Positions 1 through 9,664 of a DNA stretch of 64,000 bases are shown in pieces. The translations under genes and the position numbers were made by a program. Numbering within the stretch: position 1 is the first letter of the stretch; each line of letters begins with the position of its first letter. This DNA is from Pseudomonas sp. Root562 (GTDB lineage Bacteria; Pseudomonadota; Gammaproteobacteria; Pseudomonadales; Pseudomonadaceae), in the NCBI RefSeq assembly GCF_001427125.1, contig NZ_LMGK01000012.1, forward strand, positions 303,430-367,429, read 5' to 3'. The notes under the pieces are model-generated. The model saw nothing but the letters and a program-made list of their open reading frames with translations, was not told where the DNA came from and searched no databases.

Positions 1-74
1 CCGTGGCCGAGGCGCTAAACTGCCCCTCACCCGAGAGCCCCACACCCGAGCCCCGCGAGCCGGTTTGAGCTGAC
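1..74. other. Upstream edge, no gene seen
   Basis: C-rich leader before the adenylate cyclase gene. No coding start, hairpin or clear promoter could be supported in these bases. Confidence 0.5.
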
Positions 75-2921
75 ATGACCCGCACCCATGAAATCCGCCC
101 CGATCTGGAAGAGGGAATCGACCGAAAGGTTCTCAGCCAGCTGCGCGCACGTTTTCTGAAGCTCAATGACGGCCGCCTGGCCCGTGCCATAGAAGGCTTG
201 TCCACTCGCCAGCAATTGGTATTGAGCCTCTTGCCGTTGTTCTTCCACGTCAATCATCCACTGTTGCCAGGCTACGTTTCCGGCAACACGCCGGCCGGCG
301 TGTCGAATTACGAGCCGGACACCCACGTCCTGGCCGAAGCCCAGCGCCTGACCCGATCGTTTTCCTACAAGCCGCGCCACGGCAGCAATCCGCCCAGGCC
401 GATTCACGGATTGTTTCTGATGGGCAGCCTCGGCACGCTGGCCCAGGCGGATCAGAGTGATATGGACGTGTGGGTGTGTCACAGCCCGGACTTGACCGAA
501 AACGAACTCATTGAGCTGCGCAAGAAGTGCCAGCTGCTTGAAGCCTGGGCGGCGAGCCAGGGTGCGGAGGCGCATTTCTTTCTGATTGATCCGGTTCGTT
601 TCGTTCGCGGCGAGCGCGATAAACAGCTGAGTTCGGAAGACTGCGGCACCACCCAGCACTATCTGCTGCTCGACGAGTTCTATCGCACTGCCATCTGGTT
701 GGCAGGGCGCACACCGATCTGGTGGCTGGTGCCGGTCTACGAAGAGGCGAGTTACGACCGCTACACTCACACGCTGCTCTCCAAGCGCTTCATCCGCGCC
801 GACGAAAGCCTGGACTTGGGGCATCTGGCCTTTATTCCACCCGGCGAGTTTGTTGGCGCCGGCCTGTGGCAGCTGTTCAAGGGCATCGAGTCGCCGTACA
901 AATCGGTGCTCAAGCTGCTGCTGACCGAGGTTTACGCCAGCGAACACCCCAGGGTCCAGTGCCTGAGCCTGCGCTTCAAGCAAGCGGTGTTCGCCAATCA
1001 GCTCGATCTCGATGAGCTGGATCCATATGTCGTGGTTTACCGGCGCATCGAAGAATATCTCGTCGCCCGAAATGAACCGGAACGCCTGGAACTGGTGCGT
1101 CGCGCGCTGTACCTGAAGGTCAACCGCAAACTGACCGGCAGCGGCGGCCGCACCCAGGGTTGGCAACGCTCGCTGCTTGAACGCCTGGCCCATGAATGGA
1201 AGTGGGACCAGCGACAACTGGCGCTGCTCGACAGCCGCAGCCAGTGGAAAGTCAGGCAAGTTGGATCGGAGCGCCGCGCCCTGGTCAACGAACTGAACTA
1301 CAGCTACCGCTTCCTGACCCAGTTCGCCCGCAACGAACAAACCGTCAGCCTGATCAACAAACGCGACTTGAGCGTGCTCGGCCGTCGTCTCTACGCGGCG
1401 TTCGAGCGCAAGGCCGACAAGGTCGAGTTCATCAATCCGGGCATTGCCCCCGACCTGGCCGAAGACACCCTGACGCTGGTGCACTCGCCCGACAAGAAAG
1501 AATCCGGACAAAGCCAATGGGGCTTGTACAACGGCAGCCTCAATGCCCTCGAATGGGAGCATTTCGCGCCGATCAAGCGCAGCCGCCATCTGCTTGAATT
1601 GCTCACTTGGTGCCACCGCAACGGCGTGATCGACAGCAGTACGCGCCTCGCCTTGCACCCCGGCAGCAGCGATATGAGCGAATTCGAACTGTTCAATCTG
1701 CTTGGCAGCCTGCAACAAAGCATTCCCTTGCCGCTGCCAACCGTTGCCGAAGAGCCTTTGCTGCGCGCCAGCGTGCCCAGCGAAGTGCTGATTCTGGTGA
1801 ACGTCGGCATCGACCCGCTCAAGCATCACCGCGACTTGAACATCCTGATGACTACCGAGCGCACCGACTCACTGAGCTATGCAGGGGTCCGCGAAAATCT
1901 GGTGTTGACCCTTGACCAGGTCACGCTCAACAGCTGGAACGAAGTGCTGGTCAATCGTTACGACGGCCCGCACGCCCTGCTCGACTGCCTGCGCGATTAC
2001 CTCAACAACCTGCCGGATGGTCCGTTGCAGCCAAGGTTGCGCGTACGTTGTTTCTGCCATAACCGCGCGCAGTTCATTGCCCAGCGCGTCGAGGACATTC
2101 TCGACACCGCGCAGAACTTGCTGCTCAGCCAACTCAATTTGCGCTACCTGATCCAGGTCCAGCAGCATTACCACGTTCTGGAGCTGGTGCCTGGCAAGGT
2201 TAAACATGCCGCCCTCACATCGTTGCCGGCCCTGTTCGAATACCTGGCACAGGAACAATCCGGTTACAGCCCGCTGCAGCTGGACCCGATGGCGCTGCAA
2301 GACCATGATCTGTCACTGCTGCTGCCCATGGGCCAGCCTGACAGCATTCAGGTGTTCTACCGGGTGAATGAAGGCTTGGCTGATCTGTACGTCCTCGATG
2401 AATTCAATGCCATGTGGCATCAGCGGTTGCCCTGGCATGACGAGCAGAGCCTGCTGGTGCCCTTGCAACGGTTTTTGCTGTCGATCCAGTACCGGCGTGA
2501 CGCTGCACTGCCGATGGATTCGGCGCAACCGAAGAACCCGGACATCCTTTACTTCCAACTCTTGCCCCACGGCCAGGGTCGGGCGCGCCGGGTCGAAGCC
2601 CGGCCAGCACCGCAAACCCCGGCCAACAAACCGTTCTATGACGTACAGGCGATCGTCGGCAAAGCCGCACCGGGCGAGGTGCAGGTCACGCTGTATTGCA
2701 ATCAACGGGAGTTTTCAGAGCTTGAATACGGCGACCAACTGTTCAGCGTGGTCGCCCGGGAAATCGTCGAGCAGCGCCGCGAGAGCGAACGGTACCGTTG
2801 CTACATCACCGACCTGGATCTGTCGGGCCTGCTCGGTGATGGTCACGGCTCAAGCAATCTTTATTTGCGCTACAAGGCCGACCTGGAGCGTGCATTGAAC
2901 GCCGCGCTCGAGCAGGTCTGA
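75..2921 (+). CDS. cyaA: Class I adenylate cyclase
   Basis: Makes cyclic AMP from ATP in the cytoplasm; in pseudomonads cAMP works through Vfr/Crp-like regulators. The 948-residue length fits class I (enterobacterial-type) cyclases. The N-terminal catalytic region has the family signature near residues 110-140 (HGLFLMGSLGTLAQ then SDMDVWVCH), in which the two Asp of the SDMD stretch resemble nucleotidyltransferase metal ligands. The C-terminal half is the regulatory region. The ATG at 75 gives an N-terminus (MTRTHEIRPDLEEG) typical of Pseudomonas orthologues. It faces rnk convergently, with 7 bases between the stop codons. Identification is firm from sequence recognition and synteny. Confidence 0.95.
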   Translation: MTRTHEIRPDLEEGIDRKVLSQLRARFLKLNDGRLARAIEGLSTRQQLVLSLLPLFFHVNHPLLPGYVSGNTPAGVSNYEPDTHVLAEAQRLTRSFSYKPRHGSNPPRPIHGLFLMGSLGTLAQADQSDMDVWVCHSPDLTENELIELRKKCQLLEAWAASQGAEAHFFLIDPVRFVRGERDKQLSSEDCGTTQHYLLLDEFYRTAIWLAGRTPIWWLVPVYEEASYDRYTHTLLSKRFIRADESLDLGHLAFIPPGEFVGAGLWQLFKGIESPYKSVLKLLLTEVYASEHPRVQCLSLRFKQAVFANQLDLDELDPYVVVYRRIEEYLVARNEPERLELVRRALYLKVNRKLTGSGGRTQGWQRSLLERLAHEWKWDQRQLALLDSRSQWKVRQVGSERRALVNELNYSYRFLTQFARNEQTVSLINKRDLSVLGRRLYAAFERKADKVEFINPGIAPDLAEDTLTLVHSPDKKESGQSQWGLYNGSLNALEWEHFAPIKRSRHLLELLTWCHRNGVIDSSTRLALHPGSSDMSEFELFNLLGSLQQSIPLPLPTVAEEPLLRASVPSEVLILVNVGIDPLKHHRDLNILMTTERTDSLSYAGVRENLVLTLDQVTLNSWNEVLVNRYDGPHALLDCLRDYLNNLPDGPLQPRLRVRCFCHNRAQFIAQRVEDILDTAQNLLLSQLNLRYLIQVQQHYHVLELVPGKVKHAALTSLPALFEYLAQEQSGYSPLQLDPMALQDHDLSLLLPMGQPDSIQVFYRVNEGLADLYVLDEFNAMWHQRLPWHDEQSLLVPLQRFLLSIQYRRDAALPMDSAQPKNPDILYFQLLPHGQGRARRVEARPAPQTPANKPFYDVQAIVGKAAPGEVQVTLYCNQREFSELEYGDQLFSVVAREIVEQRRESERYRCYITDLDLSGLLGDGHGSSNLYLRYKADLERALNAALEQV

Positions 2922-2928
2922 GACGCGA

Positions 2929-3339
2929 TCAGATGTTGTAATCGCCACCGTTGGCCGGTTGCGATTCGACTTCCAGCAAGGTCAGCTTCAATGTCTTGCC
3001 GCCCGGTGCCGGCCAGTCGATATGTTGACCGACCTTCAACCCCAGCAGCGCACTGCCGACCGGCGCCAGGATAGAGATTTTGCCTTCGTCGGCATTGGCA
3101 TCCTTCGGGTACACCAAGGTGAGGTGGTAATCCTTGCCACTGCTTTCTTCGCGGCAGTGCACACGGGAGTTCATGGTCACGACATCGGCGGGCACTTCAT
3201 CGTGGCCGACCACGGTATCGGCGCGATCCAGTTCGGTTTGCAACGCGATAACGCCCGGCAGCGTGTCATCCAGGCTGTCGATCAGACGCTCCAGACGCTG
3301 AACGTCCAGACGGGTAAGGGTGATGGAAGGTGCGGTCAT
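2929..3339 (-). CDS. rnk: Nucleoside diphosphate kinase regulator Rnk (GreA-like)
   Basis: 136-residue homologue of GreA/GreB that binds RNA polymerase; in E. coli and P. aeruginosa it affects nucleoside diphosphate kinase levels and alginate control. An N-terminal coiled-coil region (about residues 1-50) is followed by the C-terminal GreA/FKBP-like domain, seen as the stretch around HLTLVYPKDAN and ISILAPVGSALLG. The ATG at 3339 is chosen because a good ribosome site (AAAGGAG) lies just upstream and longer extensions run into repeat DNA. An intrinsic terminator hairpin lies only about 38 bases upstream, inside what must be its leader. Confidence 0.93.
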   Translation of the reverse strand: MTAPSITLTRLDVQRLERLIDSLDDTLPGVIALQTELDRADTVVGHDEVPADVVTMNSRVHCREESSGKDYHLTLVYPKDANADEGKISILAPVGSALLGLKVGQHIDWPAPGGKTLKLTLLEVESQPANGGDYNI

Positions 3340-3376
3340 GATCAGGGCAGACTCCTTTCTTCTGCACGAAAAAAGC

Positions 3377-3405
3377 AAAACCCCGCCAGAAGAAGGCGGG
3401 GTTTT
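3377..3405 (-). terminator. Intrinsic terminator in the rnk leader
   Basis: Perfect GC-rich arms (AAAACCCCGCC / GGCGGGGTTTT) separated by 7 bases, with a T-rich tail on the minus strand. It lies upstream of rnk on the same strand. It could end the cyaY-DUF1289 transcript, attenuate rnk, or both. Confidence 0.8.
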
Positions 3406-3493
3406 CACGAGCCTCGATGGGTTGAGGCGTACCCGGACACTATCACAGCTCAAAAAATATACAAGCTGGGCGATCCGGCTTCCGTGCGGTCCA

Positions 3494-3590
3494 TTGTGGC
3501 GAGGGAGCTTGCTCCCGCTGGGCGCAAAGCGCCCCCAAAAGCATGCAGCTGCTTCGCAACCGAGCGGGAGCAAGCTCCCTCGCCACAACA
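3494..3590. repeat. Paired REP element
   Basis: Two inverted copies of a GTGGCGAGGGAGCTTGCTCC-type unit face each other across about 45 bases. The same pair recurs at 9056, 27864, 51245, 53857 and 57925. Each unit is itself partly palindromic, as expected for Pseudomonas REP/REPIN doublets. Confidence 0.9.
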
Positions 3591-3594
3591 GCCT

Positions 3595-3813
3595 TTATCC
3601 CGAGGATTTGCGGTGAGCAGCCTCGGCGCAAATCACCCGCCGGCGCTGATCATCCGCCGAGCGCCATTCACGGATGTCTTCGACATGGCGAAAGCAGCCC
3701 AGGCAGACTTTTTGCTCATCCAGACGGCACACACCGCTGCACGGCGACGGCACCGCTGGGCTGACATTGCTGTAGAGGGGCTTTGGCGGACGGACGGGCG
3801 CTGGCTGTGTCAC
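3595..3813 (-). CDS. DUF1289 small cysteine-rich protein
   Basis: 72-residue protein with the DUF1289 pattern: SPCSGVC at about residues 23-29, then CLGC about 8 residues later, then a REW segment. The four cysteines suggest a small metal site, possibly zinc or an Fe-S cluster. The function of the family is not known. I place the start at the GTG at 3813, four bases after the cyaY stop codon, because no ATG in this frame lies between cyaY and the domain. The ribosome site is weak, so the start is uncertain. Transcription is probably coupled to cyaY. Confidence 0.72.
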   Translation of the reverse strand: MTQPAPVRPPKPLYSNVSPAVPSPCSGVCRLDEQKVCLGCFRHVEDIREWRSADDQRRRVICAEAAHRKSSG

Positions 3814-3817
3814 GCGT

Positions 3818-4150
3818 TTACAGACCTTCGAAATCGAGTTCGACGTCTGCCTGCGCCTTGACGATGCGCTCAAGCATTTCACCCAGTTGCTCCTCGCTCT
3901 TGTCGCACATCCAGCGCTCGCTCTCTTCGTCGTAGTCGAAGTGGAAACCACCGGAAACAGCCGCCAGCCACAACTGACGCAGCGGCTCCTGGCGGCTGAA
4001 GATCAGCTGAGTGCCATTCTCGAACTTGACGGTCAGCACACCGGCCGAGCTCTCCAGATCGATATCCAGATCGCTTTCGTCAAAGATGTCTTCCAGCTTT
4101 TCCTGGGTTTCATCGACCAGATCGTGAAAACGGGCTTCGGACAAACTCAT
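3818..4150 (-). CDS. cyaY: Frataxin-like iron-sulfur assembly protein CyaY
   Basis: 110-residue cytosolic frataxin homologue that binds iron and tunes IscS-dependent iron-sulfur cluster assembly. The acidic N-terminal helix (EKLEDIFDESDLDIDLE, about residues 17-33) provides the iron-binding surface. The central sheet carries the conserved W and the GGFHFDY turn. Length and ATG start fit the family. It lies upstream of the DUF1289 gene on the same strand and diverges from lptM-lysA. Confidence 0.95.
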   Translation of the reverse strand: MSLSEARFHDLVDETQEKLEDIFDESDLDIDLESSAGVLTVKFENGTQLIFSRQEPLRQLWLAAVSGGFHFDYDEESERWMCDKSEEQLGEMLERIVKAQADVELDFEGL

Positions 4151-4265
4151 TGCGGCAACCTCAAAAATTGTCTGATCAGGCTCAAGCGCCGCAAGATACG
4201 GGCGAGCCCTGTCGATTGCAAAGGATAACGACCAAGCGATGCCATAGGTCCATCAAACACTGTTC

Positions 4266-4292
4266 CTGTGGGAGCAAGCTCCCTCGCCACAC
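4266..4292. repeat. Single REP half-unit
   Basis: One unpaired copy of the GGGAGCAAGCTCCCTCGCCAC unit in the cyaY-lptM gap. Confidence 0.75.
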
Positions 4293-4367
4293 AAGCCCTC
4301 TCCCACAATGCATTCACACGACTTGCCTGCAGCAAGCCAAGCCCCGCCGGACGGGAGCCCCCTCGCA

Positions 4368-4396
4368 TAGGCAAGCTGCCGGGTGGCCGGTATACT
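4368..4396 (+). promoter_or_regulatory. Candidate sigma70 promoter of the lptM-lysA operon
   Basis: TATACT at 4391-4396 matches the -10 box well. TAGGCA at 4368-4373 is a 4/6 match to the -35 box at a 17-base spacing. Transcription would start about 30 bases before the lptM start codon. Read by eye, not scored. Confidence 0.4.
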
Positions 4397-4430
4397 CCGG
4401 CGCAATTAATGCATTTTCAAGGATTTCGCC

Positions 4431-4604
4431 ATGAAGCGCCTGATCTCTTCCCTTGCCGCGCTCCTCGCGGTCGCCTGCCTCGTGTCGGCCTGTGGTCAAA
4501 AAGGCCCGCTGTACCTGCCGGACGATAGCCAGGACCCTGCAGAGCAGGCACAGTCCTCGCAAAAGCAGCCGTCCAAGTCGCACAAGCACGACGTCTACCA
4601 ATAA
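4431..4604 (+). CDS. lptM: LPS translocon maturation lipoprotein LptM (LppL/YifL)
   Basis: 57-residue lipoprotein. A signal peptide with lipobox ([13 protein letters not shown], lipidated Cys about residue 21) is followed by the GQKGPLYLP motif that defines LptM/YifL. In E. coli this motif helps disulfide maturation of the LptD outer-membrane LPS translocon. The rest is a short polar tail. The ATG at 4431 follows AAGGAT. It is the first gene of the lysA-dapF operon, 9 bases before lysA; this position is conserved in pseudomonads. Confidence 0.88.
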   Translation: MKRLISSLAALLAVACLVSACGQKGPLYLPDDSQDPAEQAQSSQKQPSKSHKHDVYQ

Positions 4605-4613
4605 GGGAACCTC

Positions 4614-5861
4614 ATGGACGCTTTTAACTACCGTGACGGTGAACTGTTCGCGGAAGGTGTTGCCCTGTCTGCCATCGCAGAGCGCTTCGGTACACCGACC
4701 TACGTTTACTCGCGCGCGCACATCGAAGCCCAATACCTGGCGTACGCCGATGCGCTGGCCGGCATGCCGCACCTGGTGTGCTTTGCGGTCAAGGCCAACT
4801 CCAACCTGGGCGTACTGAATGTCCTGGCGCGTCTGGGCGCCGGTTTCGACATCGTTTCCCGTGGCGAACTGGAACGCGTACTGGCTGCCGGCGGCAGTGC
4901 CGACAAGATCGTGTTCTCCGGCGTCGGCAAGACCCGTGACGACATGCGTCGCGCCCTGGAAGTCGGCGTGCACTGCTTCAACGTCGAATCCACCGACGAG
5001 CTGGAACGTCTGCAGATCGTCGCCGCCGAGCTGGGCGTTCGCGCGCCGATTTCGCTGCGCGTCAACCCGGACGTCGATGCCGGCACCCACCCGTACATTT
5101 CCACCGGCCTCAAAGAGAACAAGTTCGGCATCGCCATCGCCGACGCTGAAGACGTCTACGTGCGTGCCGCGCAACTGCCAAACCTGGAAGTGGTCGGCGT
5201 CGATTGCCACATCGGCTCGCAACTGACCACCCTGCCGCCATTCATCGACGCCCTCGACCGCCTCCTGGGCCTGGTCGACCGTCTCGGCGATTGCGGCATC
5301 TACCTGCGCCACATCGATCTCGGTGGTGGCCTGGGCGTGCGTTATCGCGATGAAGAGCCGCCATTGGCTGCCGACTACATCAAGGCCGTGCGTGAGCGTC
5401 TCGACGGTCGCGACCTGGCGCTGGTGTTCGAGCCGGGCCGCTTCATCGTCGCCAACGCCGGCGTGCTGCTGACTCAGGTCGAGTACCTCAAGCACACCGA
5501 GCACAAAGACTTCGCCATCGTCGACGCCGCCATGAACGACCTGATCCGCCCGGCGTTGTATCAGGCCTGGATGGACGTCACCGCCGTGCGCCCGCGTACC
5601 ACCGCTGCCCGCGCCTACGACATCGTCGGCCCGATTTGCGAGACCGGCGACTTCCTGGCCAAAGAGCGTGAACTGGCCCTGGAAGAAGGCGACCTGCTGG
5701 CCGTGCATTCGGCCGGCGCCTATGGGTTTGTCATGAGTTCGAACTACAACACCCGCGGCCGCGCCGCTGAAGTGTTGGTGGACGGTGATCAGGCATTTGA
5801 AGTGCGTCGCCGTGAAACGGTAGCCGAGTTGTTTGCTGGCGAAAGCCTGCTGCCGGAGTAA
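4614..5861 (+). CDS. lysA: Diaminopimelate decarboxylase
   Basis: Last step of lysine synthesis: meso-diaminopimelate to L-lysine and CO2, PLP-dependent and cytoplasmic. The 415 residues match the family. Lys60 in CFAVKANSN is the PLP Schiff-base lysine. HIGSQL and GGGLGVRY are phosphate-binding segments, and [10 protein letters not shown] carries the catalytic cysteine from the neighbouring subunit. It lies between lptM and dapF, so two consecutive steps of the pathway are co-transcribed, dapF product first used and lysA product last. Confidence 0.97.
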   Translation: MDAFNYRDGELFAEGVALSAIAERFGTPTYVYSRAHIEAQYLAYADALAGMPHLVCFAVKANSNLGVLNVLARLGAGFDIVSRGELERVLAAGGSADKIVFSGVGKTRDDMRRALEVGVHCFNVESTDELERLQIVAAELGVRAPISLRVNPDVDAGTHPYISTGLKENKFGIAIADAEDVYVRAAQLPNLEVVGVDCHIGSQLTTLPPFIDALDRLLGLVDRLGDCGIYLRHIDLGGGLGVRYRDEEPPLAADYIKAVRERLDGRDLALVFEPGRFIVANAGVLLTQVEYLKHTEHKDFAIVDAAMNDLIRPALYQAWMDVTAVRPRTTAARAYDIVGPICETGDFLAKERELALEEGDLLAVHSAGAYGFVMSSNYNTRGRAAEVLVDGDQAFEVRRRETVAELFAGESLLPE

Positions 5862-5864
5862 GCC

Positions 5865-6695
5865 ATGCTGCTGCGTTTTACCAAAATGCACGGCCTGGGC
5901 AATGACTTCATGGTCCTCGACCTGGTCAGCCAGCACGCGCATATTCTGCCCAAGCACGCCAAGCAATGGGGTGATCGGCACACCGGCATCGGCTTCGATC
6001 AATTGCTGATCGTTGAAGCACCGAGCAACCCGGATGTGGATTTCCGCTATCGGATCTTCAACTCCGATGGTTCCGAAGTGGAGCAATGCGGCAACGGTGC
6101 GCGCTGTTTCGCCCGCTTCGTTCTCGACAAGCGCCTGACCGCCAAGCGGCAGATTCGCGTCGAGACCAAAAGCGGCATCATCGAGCTGGACGTTCGCAGT
6201 GACGGCCAGATCGGCGTGAACATGGGCGCCCCGCGCCTGGTACCGGCCGATATCCCGTTCCAGGCATCGGAACAGGCGACGAGTTATCAGGTTGACGTCG
6301 ACGGTACGCCAGTGGAGCTGGCTGCCGTGTCGATGGGAAATCCCCATGCCGTGGTGCGGGTCAGCGATATCAACAATGCACCGGTGCATGAACTGGGGCC
6401 GAAAATCGAACATCACCCGCGCTTTCCGGCGCGGGTCAACGTCGGTTTTCTCCAGGTCATCGACCGGGGCCGAGCGCAGTTGCGCGTATGGGAACGCGGG
6501 GCCGGGGAAACCCAGGCCTGCGGTACCGGCGCCTGTGCCGCTGCAGTAGCGGCGATCAGCCAGGGGTGGATGGATTCGCCACTGTTGATCGACCTGCCGG
6601 GTGGGCGGCTGTCCATCGAGTGGGCAGGCCCTGGCCAACCGGTGCTGATGACCGGCCCGGCAGTCCGCGTATACGAAGGACAAGTACGTCTTTGA
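5865..6695 (+). CDS. dapF: Diaminopimelate epimerase
   Basis: Interconverts LL- and meso-diaminopimelate for lysine and peptidoglycan synthesis without a cofactor. Both catalytic cysteines are present: Cys75 in EQCGNGARC and Cys219 in QACGTGAC. 276 residues is the normal length. It starts 3 bases after the lysA stop, indicating one operon. Confidence 0.97.
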   Translation: MLLRFTKMHGLGNDFMVLDLVSQHAHILPKHAKQWGDRHTGIGFDQLLIVEAPSNPDVDFRYRIFNSDGSEVEQCGNGARCFARFVLDKRLTAKRQIRVETKSGIIELDVRSDGQIGVNMGAPRLVPADIPFQASEQATSYQVDVDGTPVELAAVSMGNPHAVVRVSDINNAPVHELGPKIEHHPRFPARVNVGFLQVIDRGRAQLRVWERGAGETQACGTGACAAAVAAISQGWMDSPLLIDLPGGRLSIEWAGPGQPVLMTGPAVRVYEGQVRL

Positions 6696-6708
6696 GTGAG
6701 CCAACGTC

Positions 6709-7434
6709 ATGACCGATAAGCCTCAGGTACCCGCCCGACAGTCCGACGAAACGCCGTCCGAGAGCCTGGAGGCGGCGGCGATTGCCGCGTACCTGGAGGC
6801 TCACCCGGACTTCTTCGTCGAGCACGAAGAACTGCTGCCGGCAATGCGCATTCCCCATCAGCGCGGCGACACCGTGTCCCTGGTGGAGCGGCAGATGACC
6901 ATCCTGCGCGATCGCAACATCGAACTGCGCCATCGTCTTTCGCATTTGATGGATGTGGCCCGCGACAACGATCGACTCTTCGACAAGACCCGCCGCCTGA
7001 TTCTCGCGCTGATGGACGCCACCAGCCTGGAAGATGTGGTGATCTGCGTCGAAGACAGCCTGCGCCAGGATTTCCAGGTGCCCTTCGTCAGTCTGATCCT
7101 GCTTGGCGACAACGCCATGCCGGTGGGCCGCTGGGTCACCCACGCCGAGGCACAGGTGGCCATCGGCGGCCTGTTGCTGGAAGATAAAAGCGTCAGCGGC
7201 AGTCTGCGTGAACATGAGCTGGACTTTCTGTTCGGCGAAGAACAGCGCAAGCAGATTGGCTCCACTGCCGTCGTCGCCATCAGCCATCAAGGCATCCACG
7301 GCATCCTGGCCATCGCCAGCCGTGATCCGCAGCACTACAAAAGTTCGGTGGGCACGTTGTTCCTCAGCTACATCGCCGAAGTCATGGGCCGCGTGCTGCC
7401 ACGGGTCAACAGCTCCCTGCGCTCGGTACGCTGA
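6709..7434 (+). CDS. DUF484 family GAF-like protein
   Basis: 241-residue cytoplasmic protein conserved between dapF and xerC in gammaproteobacteria. An N-terminal helical segment with [18 protein letters not shown] (about residues 25-42) is followed by a heptad-like helix and a GAF-like fold. No catalytic motif is visible. Function is unknown; linkage with xerC is conserved. Ends 2 bases before xerC. Confidence 0.9.
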   Translation: MTDKPQVPARQSDETPSESLEAAAIAAYLEAHPDFFVEHEELLPAMRIPHQRGDTVSLVERQMTILRDRNIELRHRLSHLMDVARDNDRLFDKTRRLILALMDATSLEDVVICVEDSLRQDFQVPFVSLILLGDNAMPVGRWVTHAEAQVAIGGLLLEDKSVSGSLREHELDFLFGEEQRKQIGSTAVVAISHQGIHGILAIASRDPQHYKSSVGTLFLSYIAEVMGRVLPRVNSSLRSVR

Positions 7435-7436
7435 AC

Positions 7437-8336
7437 ATGGAACGGCAACTGGACGCTTACTGCGAACACCTGCGCAGTGAGCGGCAGGTGTCACCGCACA
7501 CGCTGTCGGCTTATCGCCGCGACCTTGATAAAGTGCTGGGCTGGTGCGTCAAACAGAATATCGGCAGCTGGGCAGCGCTGGATATCCAGCGCTTGCGCAG
7601 CCTGATCGCCCGTCTGCATGCCCAGGGCCAATCCTCACGCAGCCTGGCGCGCCTGCTTTCAGCCGTGCGCGGGCTCTATCATTATCTGAACCGCGAAGGC
7701 CTGTGCGACCACGACCCGGCCAATGGCCTGGCACCACCCAAGGGCGAGCGACGCCTGCCGAAAACCCTCGACACCGACCGCGCGTTGCAATTGCTTGAAG
7801 GGGGTGTGGAGGATGACTTTCTCGCGCGTCGCGATCAGGCGATTCTCGAACTCTTCTACTCTTCCGGTTTACGGCTGTCCGAGCTGACCGGGCTCAATCT
7901 TGAGCAGCTCGACCTTGCCGACGGCATGGTCCAGGTGCTCGGCAAAGGCAGCAAGACACGGCTATTGCCGGTGGGCCAGAAGGCTCGCGAGGCATTGGAA
8001 CAGTGGTTGCCCTTGCGCGCACTGGCCAACCCGGCAGATGACGCGGTATTTATCAGCCAGCAAGGCCGACGTCTCGGCCCCCGGGCGATACAGGTGCGGG
8101 TCAAAGCGGCCGGTGAACGTGAACTGGGCCAAAACCTGCACCCGCACATGCTGCGGCACTCCTTTGCCAGCCATTTGCTGGAGTCCTCCCAGGACCTGCG
8201 AGCGGTGCAGGAACTGCTCGGCCATTCGGACATCAAGACCACGCAAATCTACACCCACCTGGACTTCCAGCACCTGGCCACGGTCTACGACAGCGCCCAT
8301 CCACGGGCCAAACGCATGAAAGGCGATGATTCATGA
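7437..8336 (+). CDS. xerC: Tyrosine recombinase XerC
   Basis: Site-specific recombinase that works with XerD at dif to resolve chromosome dimers. The N-terminal SAM-like DNA-binding domain (about 1-95) is followed by the catalytic domain with all six active residues visible: Arg146, Lys170, His237, Arg240, His263 and the nucleophile Tyr272. 299 residues is typical. It overlaps the next gene by 4 bases (ATGA). Confidence 0.96.
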   Translation: MERQLDAYCEHLRSERQVSPHTLSAYRRDLDKVLGWCVKQNIGSWAALDIQRLRSLIARLHAQGQSSRSLARLLSAVRGLYHYLNREGLCDHDPANGLAPPKGERRLPKTLDTDRALQLLEGGVEDDFLARRDQAILELFYSSGLRLSELTGLNLEQLDLADGMVQVLGKGSKTRLLPVGQKAREALEQWLPLRALANPADDAVFISQQGRRLGPRAIQVRVKAAGERELGQNLHPHMLRHSFASHLLESSQDLRAVQELLGHSDIKTTQIYTHLDFQHLATVYDSAHPRAKRMKGDDS

Positions 8337-9040
8337 GTATTCAGTTGATCACCTTCGATCTCGACGACACCCTTTGGGACACGGCCCCGGTGATCGTCAG
8401 CGCCGAAGCCGTTTTGCGTGAATGGCTGACCGAGCACGCGCCCAATCTGGGTGCGGTGCCGGTGGAGCATTTGTGGGCCATTCGCGAACGCATTCTGAGC
8501 AGCGAGCCGGGACTCAAGCATCGGATCAGCGCCTTGCGTCGGCGCGTCTTGTTCCAGGCGCTGGAAGAGTCCGGATACACCCACGCAGAAGCCTCGGATC
8601 TGGCGGACAAAAGTTTTGAAGTGTTCCTGCACGCCCGGCATCAGATCGAGGTATTTCCCGAAGTCGAACCCACCCTGGAAATCCTCGCCAACCATTACGC
8701 CCTGGGCGTGGTCACCAACGGCAACGCCGATGTGCGTCGGCTAGGCCTGGCGGACTACTTCAAATTTGCGCTATGCGCCGAAGATATCGGCATCGCCAAA
8801 CCTGACGCGCGCTTGTTCCATGAAGCTCTGCAGCGCGGTGGTGCAGTGCCGGAATCGGCGGTGCATATCGGTGATCATCCGGGCGACGACATTGCCGGTG
8901 CACAACAGGCTGGATTGCGGGCAATCTGGTTCAACCCGGCGGGCAAGGACTGGGAGGCCGAGCGCCTGCCGGATGCCGAGATTCGCAGCCTGACCGAGTT
9001 GCCGGCGTTGCTCGCTCGCTGGAACACCACCTGCGCCTGA
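8333..9040 (+). CDS. HAD-superfamily hydrolase
   Basis: 235-residue phosphatase-type protein. Motif I DLDDTL (nucleophile Asp9, acid Asp11), motif II in VVTNGN, and motif III/IV in IAKPDARLF and HIGDHPGDD. The cap segment resembles HAD hydrolases of the YigB/PA5281 type, which include FMN phosphatases; the substrate is not decidable here. Translationally coupled to xerC. Confidence 0.92.
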   Translation: MSIQLITFDLDDTLWDTAPVIVSAEAVLREWLTEHAPNLGAVPVEHLWAIRERILSSEPGLKHRISALRRRVLFQALEESGYTHAEASDLADKSFEVFLHARHQIEVFPEVEPTLEILANHYALGVVTNGNADVRRLGLADYFKFALCAEDIGIAKPDARLFHEALQRGGAVPESAVHIGDHPGDDIAGAQQAGLRAIWFNPAGKDWEAERLPDAEIRSLTELPALLARWNTTCA

Positions 9041-9055
9041 CACAATCCTCATTCT

Positions 9056-9153
9056 TTGTGGCGAGGGAGCTTGCTCCCGCTCGGCTGCGAAGCAGTCGCA
9101 CAACATTTGGAGGTCGCTACGCTACCCAGCGGGAGCAAGCTCCCTCGCCACAA
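9056..9153. repeat. Paired REP element
   Basis: Inverted pair of the GTGGCGAGGGAGCTTGCTCC unit in the gap after the HAD gene, followed by the bidirectional terminator. Confidence 0.9.
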
Positions 9154-9191
9154 TGACCGCGTCGCAACATCCCTGTTTTTTTTCAGACATG

Positions 9192-9220
9192 AAAAAGCCC
9201 GCGGCGACGGCGGGCTTTTT
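9192..9220. terminator. Bidirectional intrinsic terminator
   Basis: AAAAAGCCCGC / CGGGCTTTTT hairpin between the converging HAD gene and sutA; it has A and T runs on both sides and can serve both. Confidence 0.85.
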
Positions 9221-9239
9221 CAGCAAGCGCGAAGCAGGC

Positions 9240-9563
9240 TCAGATAGGCCGGCTGCCGTACTTGTTGTCTGGCTTCTTGGGCGGATCGGCGACCACGTTG
9301 GCCTCCACTTCCTGCACCTTGCCACCACGCGCAAGGAACTCTTCCATGGCCTTGGCCAGGGCATCGCGCTCCTTGTTCTTGGCTTCGACACTCGGCAGTT
9401 CATCAACCGATACCGCGGCCTTGGCCTTGCCTTTGGCAGTCGGCGCGGGCGCATCACCGCCGTCGTCGTCAGCAACGTCTTCCGCTGCTGCTTCCAGGCC
9501 TTCTTCGGCCTCGTCTTCGTCGCCTACTTCGAGGTCGTCGTTTTCCAGATCATCGTCGCTCAT
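9240..9563 (-). CDS. sutA: RNA polymerase-binding regulator SutA
   Basis: 107-residue, highly acidic protein. Known in P. aeruginosa as a slow-growth factor that binds RNA polymerase and helps ribosomal and maintenance gene transcription. The N-terminal half is a disordered acidic tail (DDDLENDDLEVGDEDEAEEG). The central helix (KERDALAKAMEEFLARGGKV) and the PPKKPDNKYGSRPI C-terminus match SutA closely. Single gene with its own terminator at 9192-9220. Confidence 0.9.
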   Translation of the reverse strand: MSDDDLENDDLEVGDEDEAEEGLEAAAEDVADDDGGDAPAPTAKGKAKAAVSVDELPSVEAKNKERDALAKAMEEFLARGGKVQEVEANVVADPPKKPDNKYGSRPI

Positions 9564-9664
9564 GTTCTACCTCATGACTTGCGAAAAGCAGATTAGTTAT
9601 AGCCCAGCTTTGCCCTCTGTCGAAGGCTGCCGGAAAAAAATCAACAGCCGCTGCTGACCAGCGG

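Noticed and set aside
27..1829. Very long minus-strand open frame opposite cyaA
   Set aside because: Mirror frame of a GC-rich gene; the plus-strand protein is clearly CyaA.
4314..6710. 798-codon minus-strand frame
   Set aside because: Runs opposite lptM, lysA and dapF, all with intact catalytic motifs; antisense shadow caused by codon bias.
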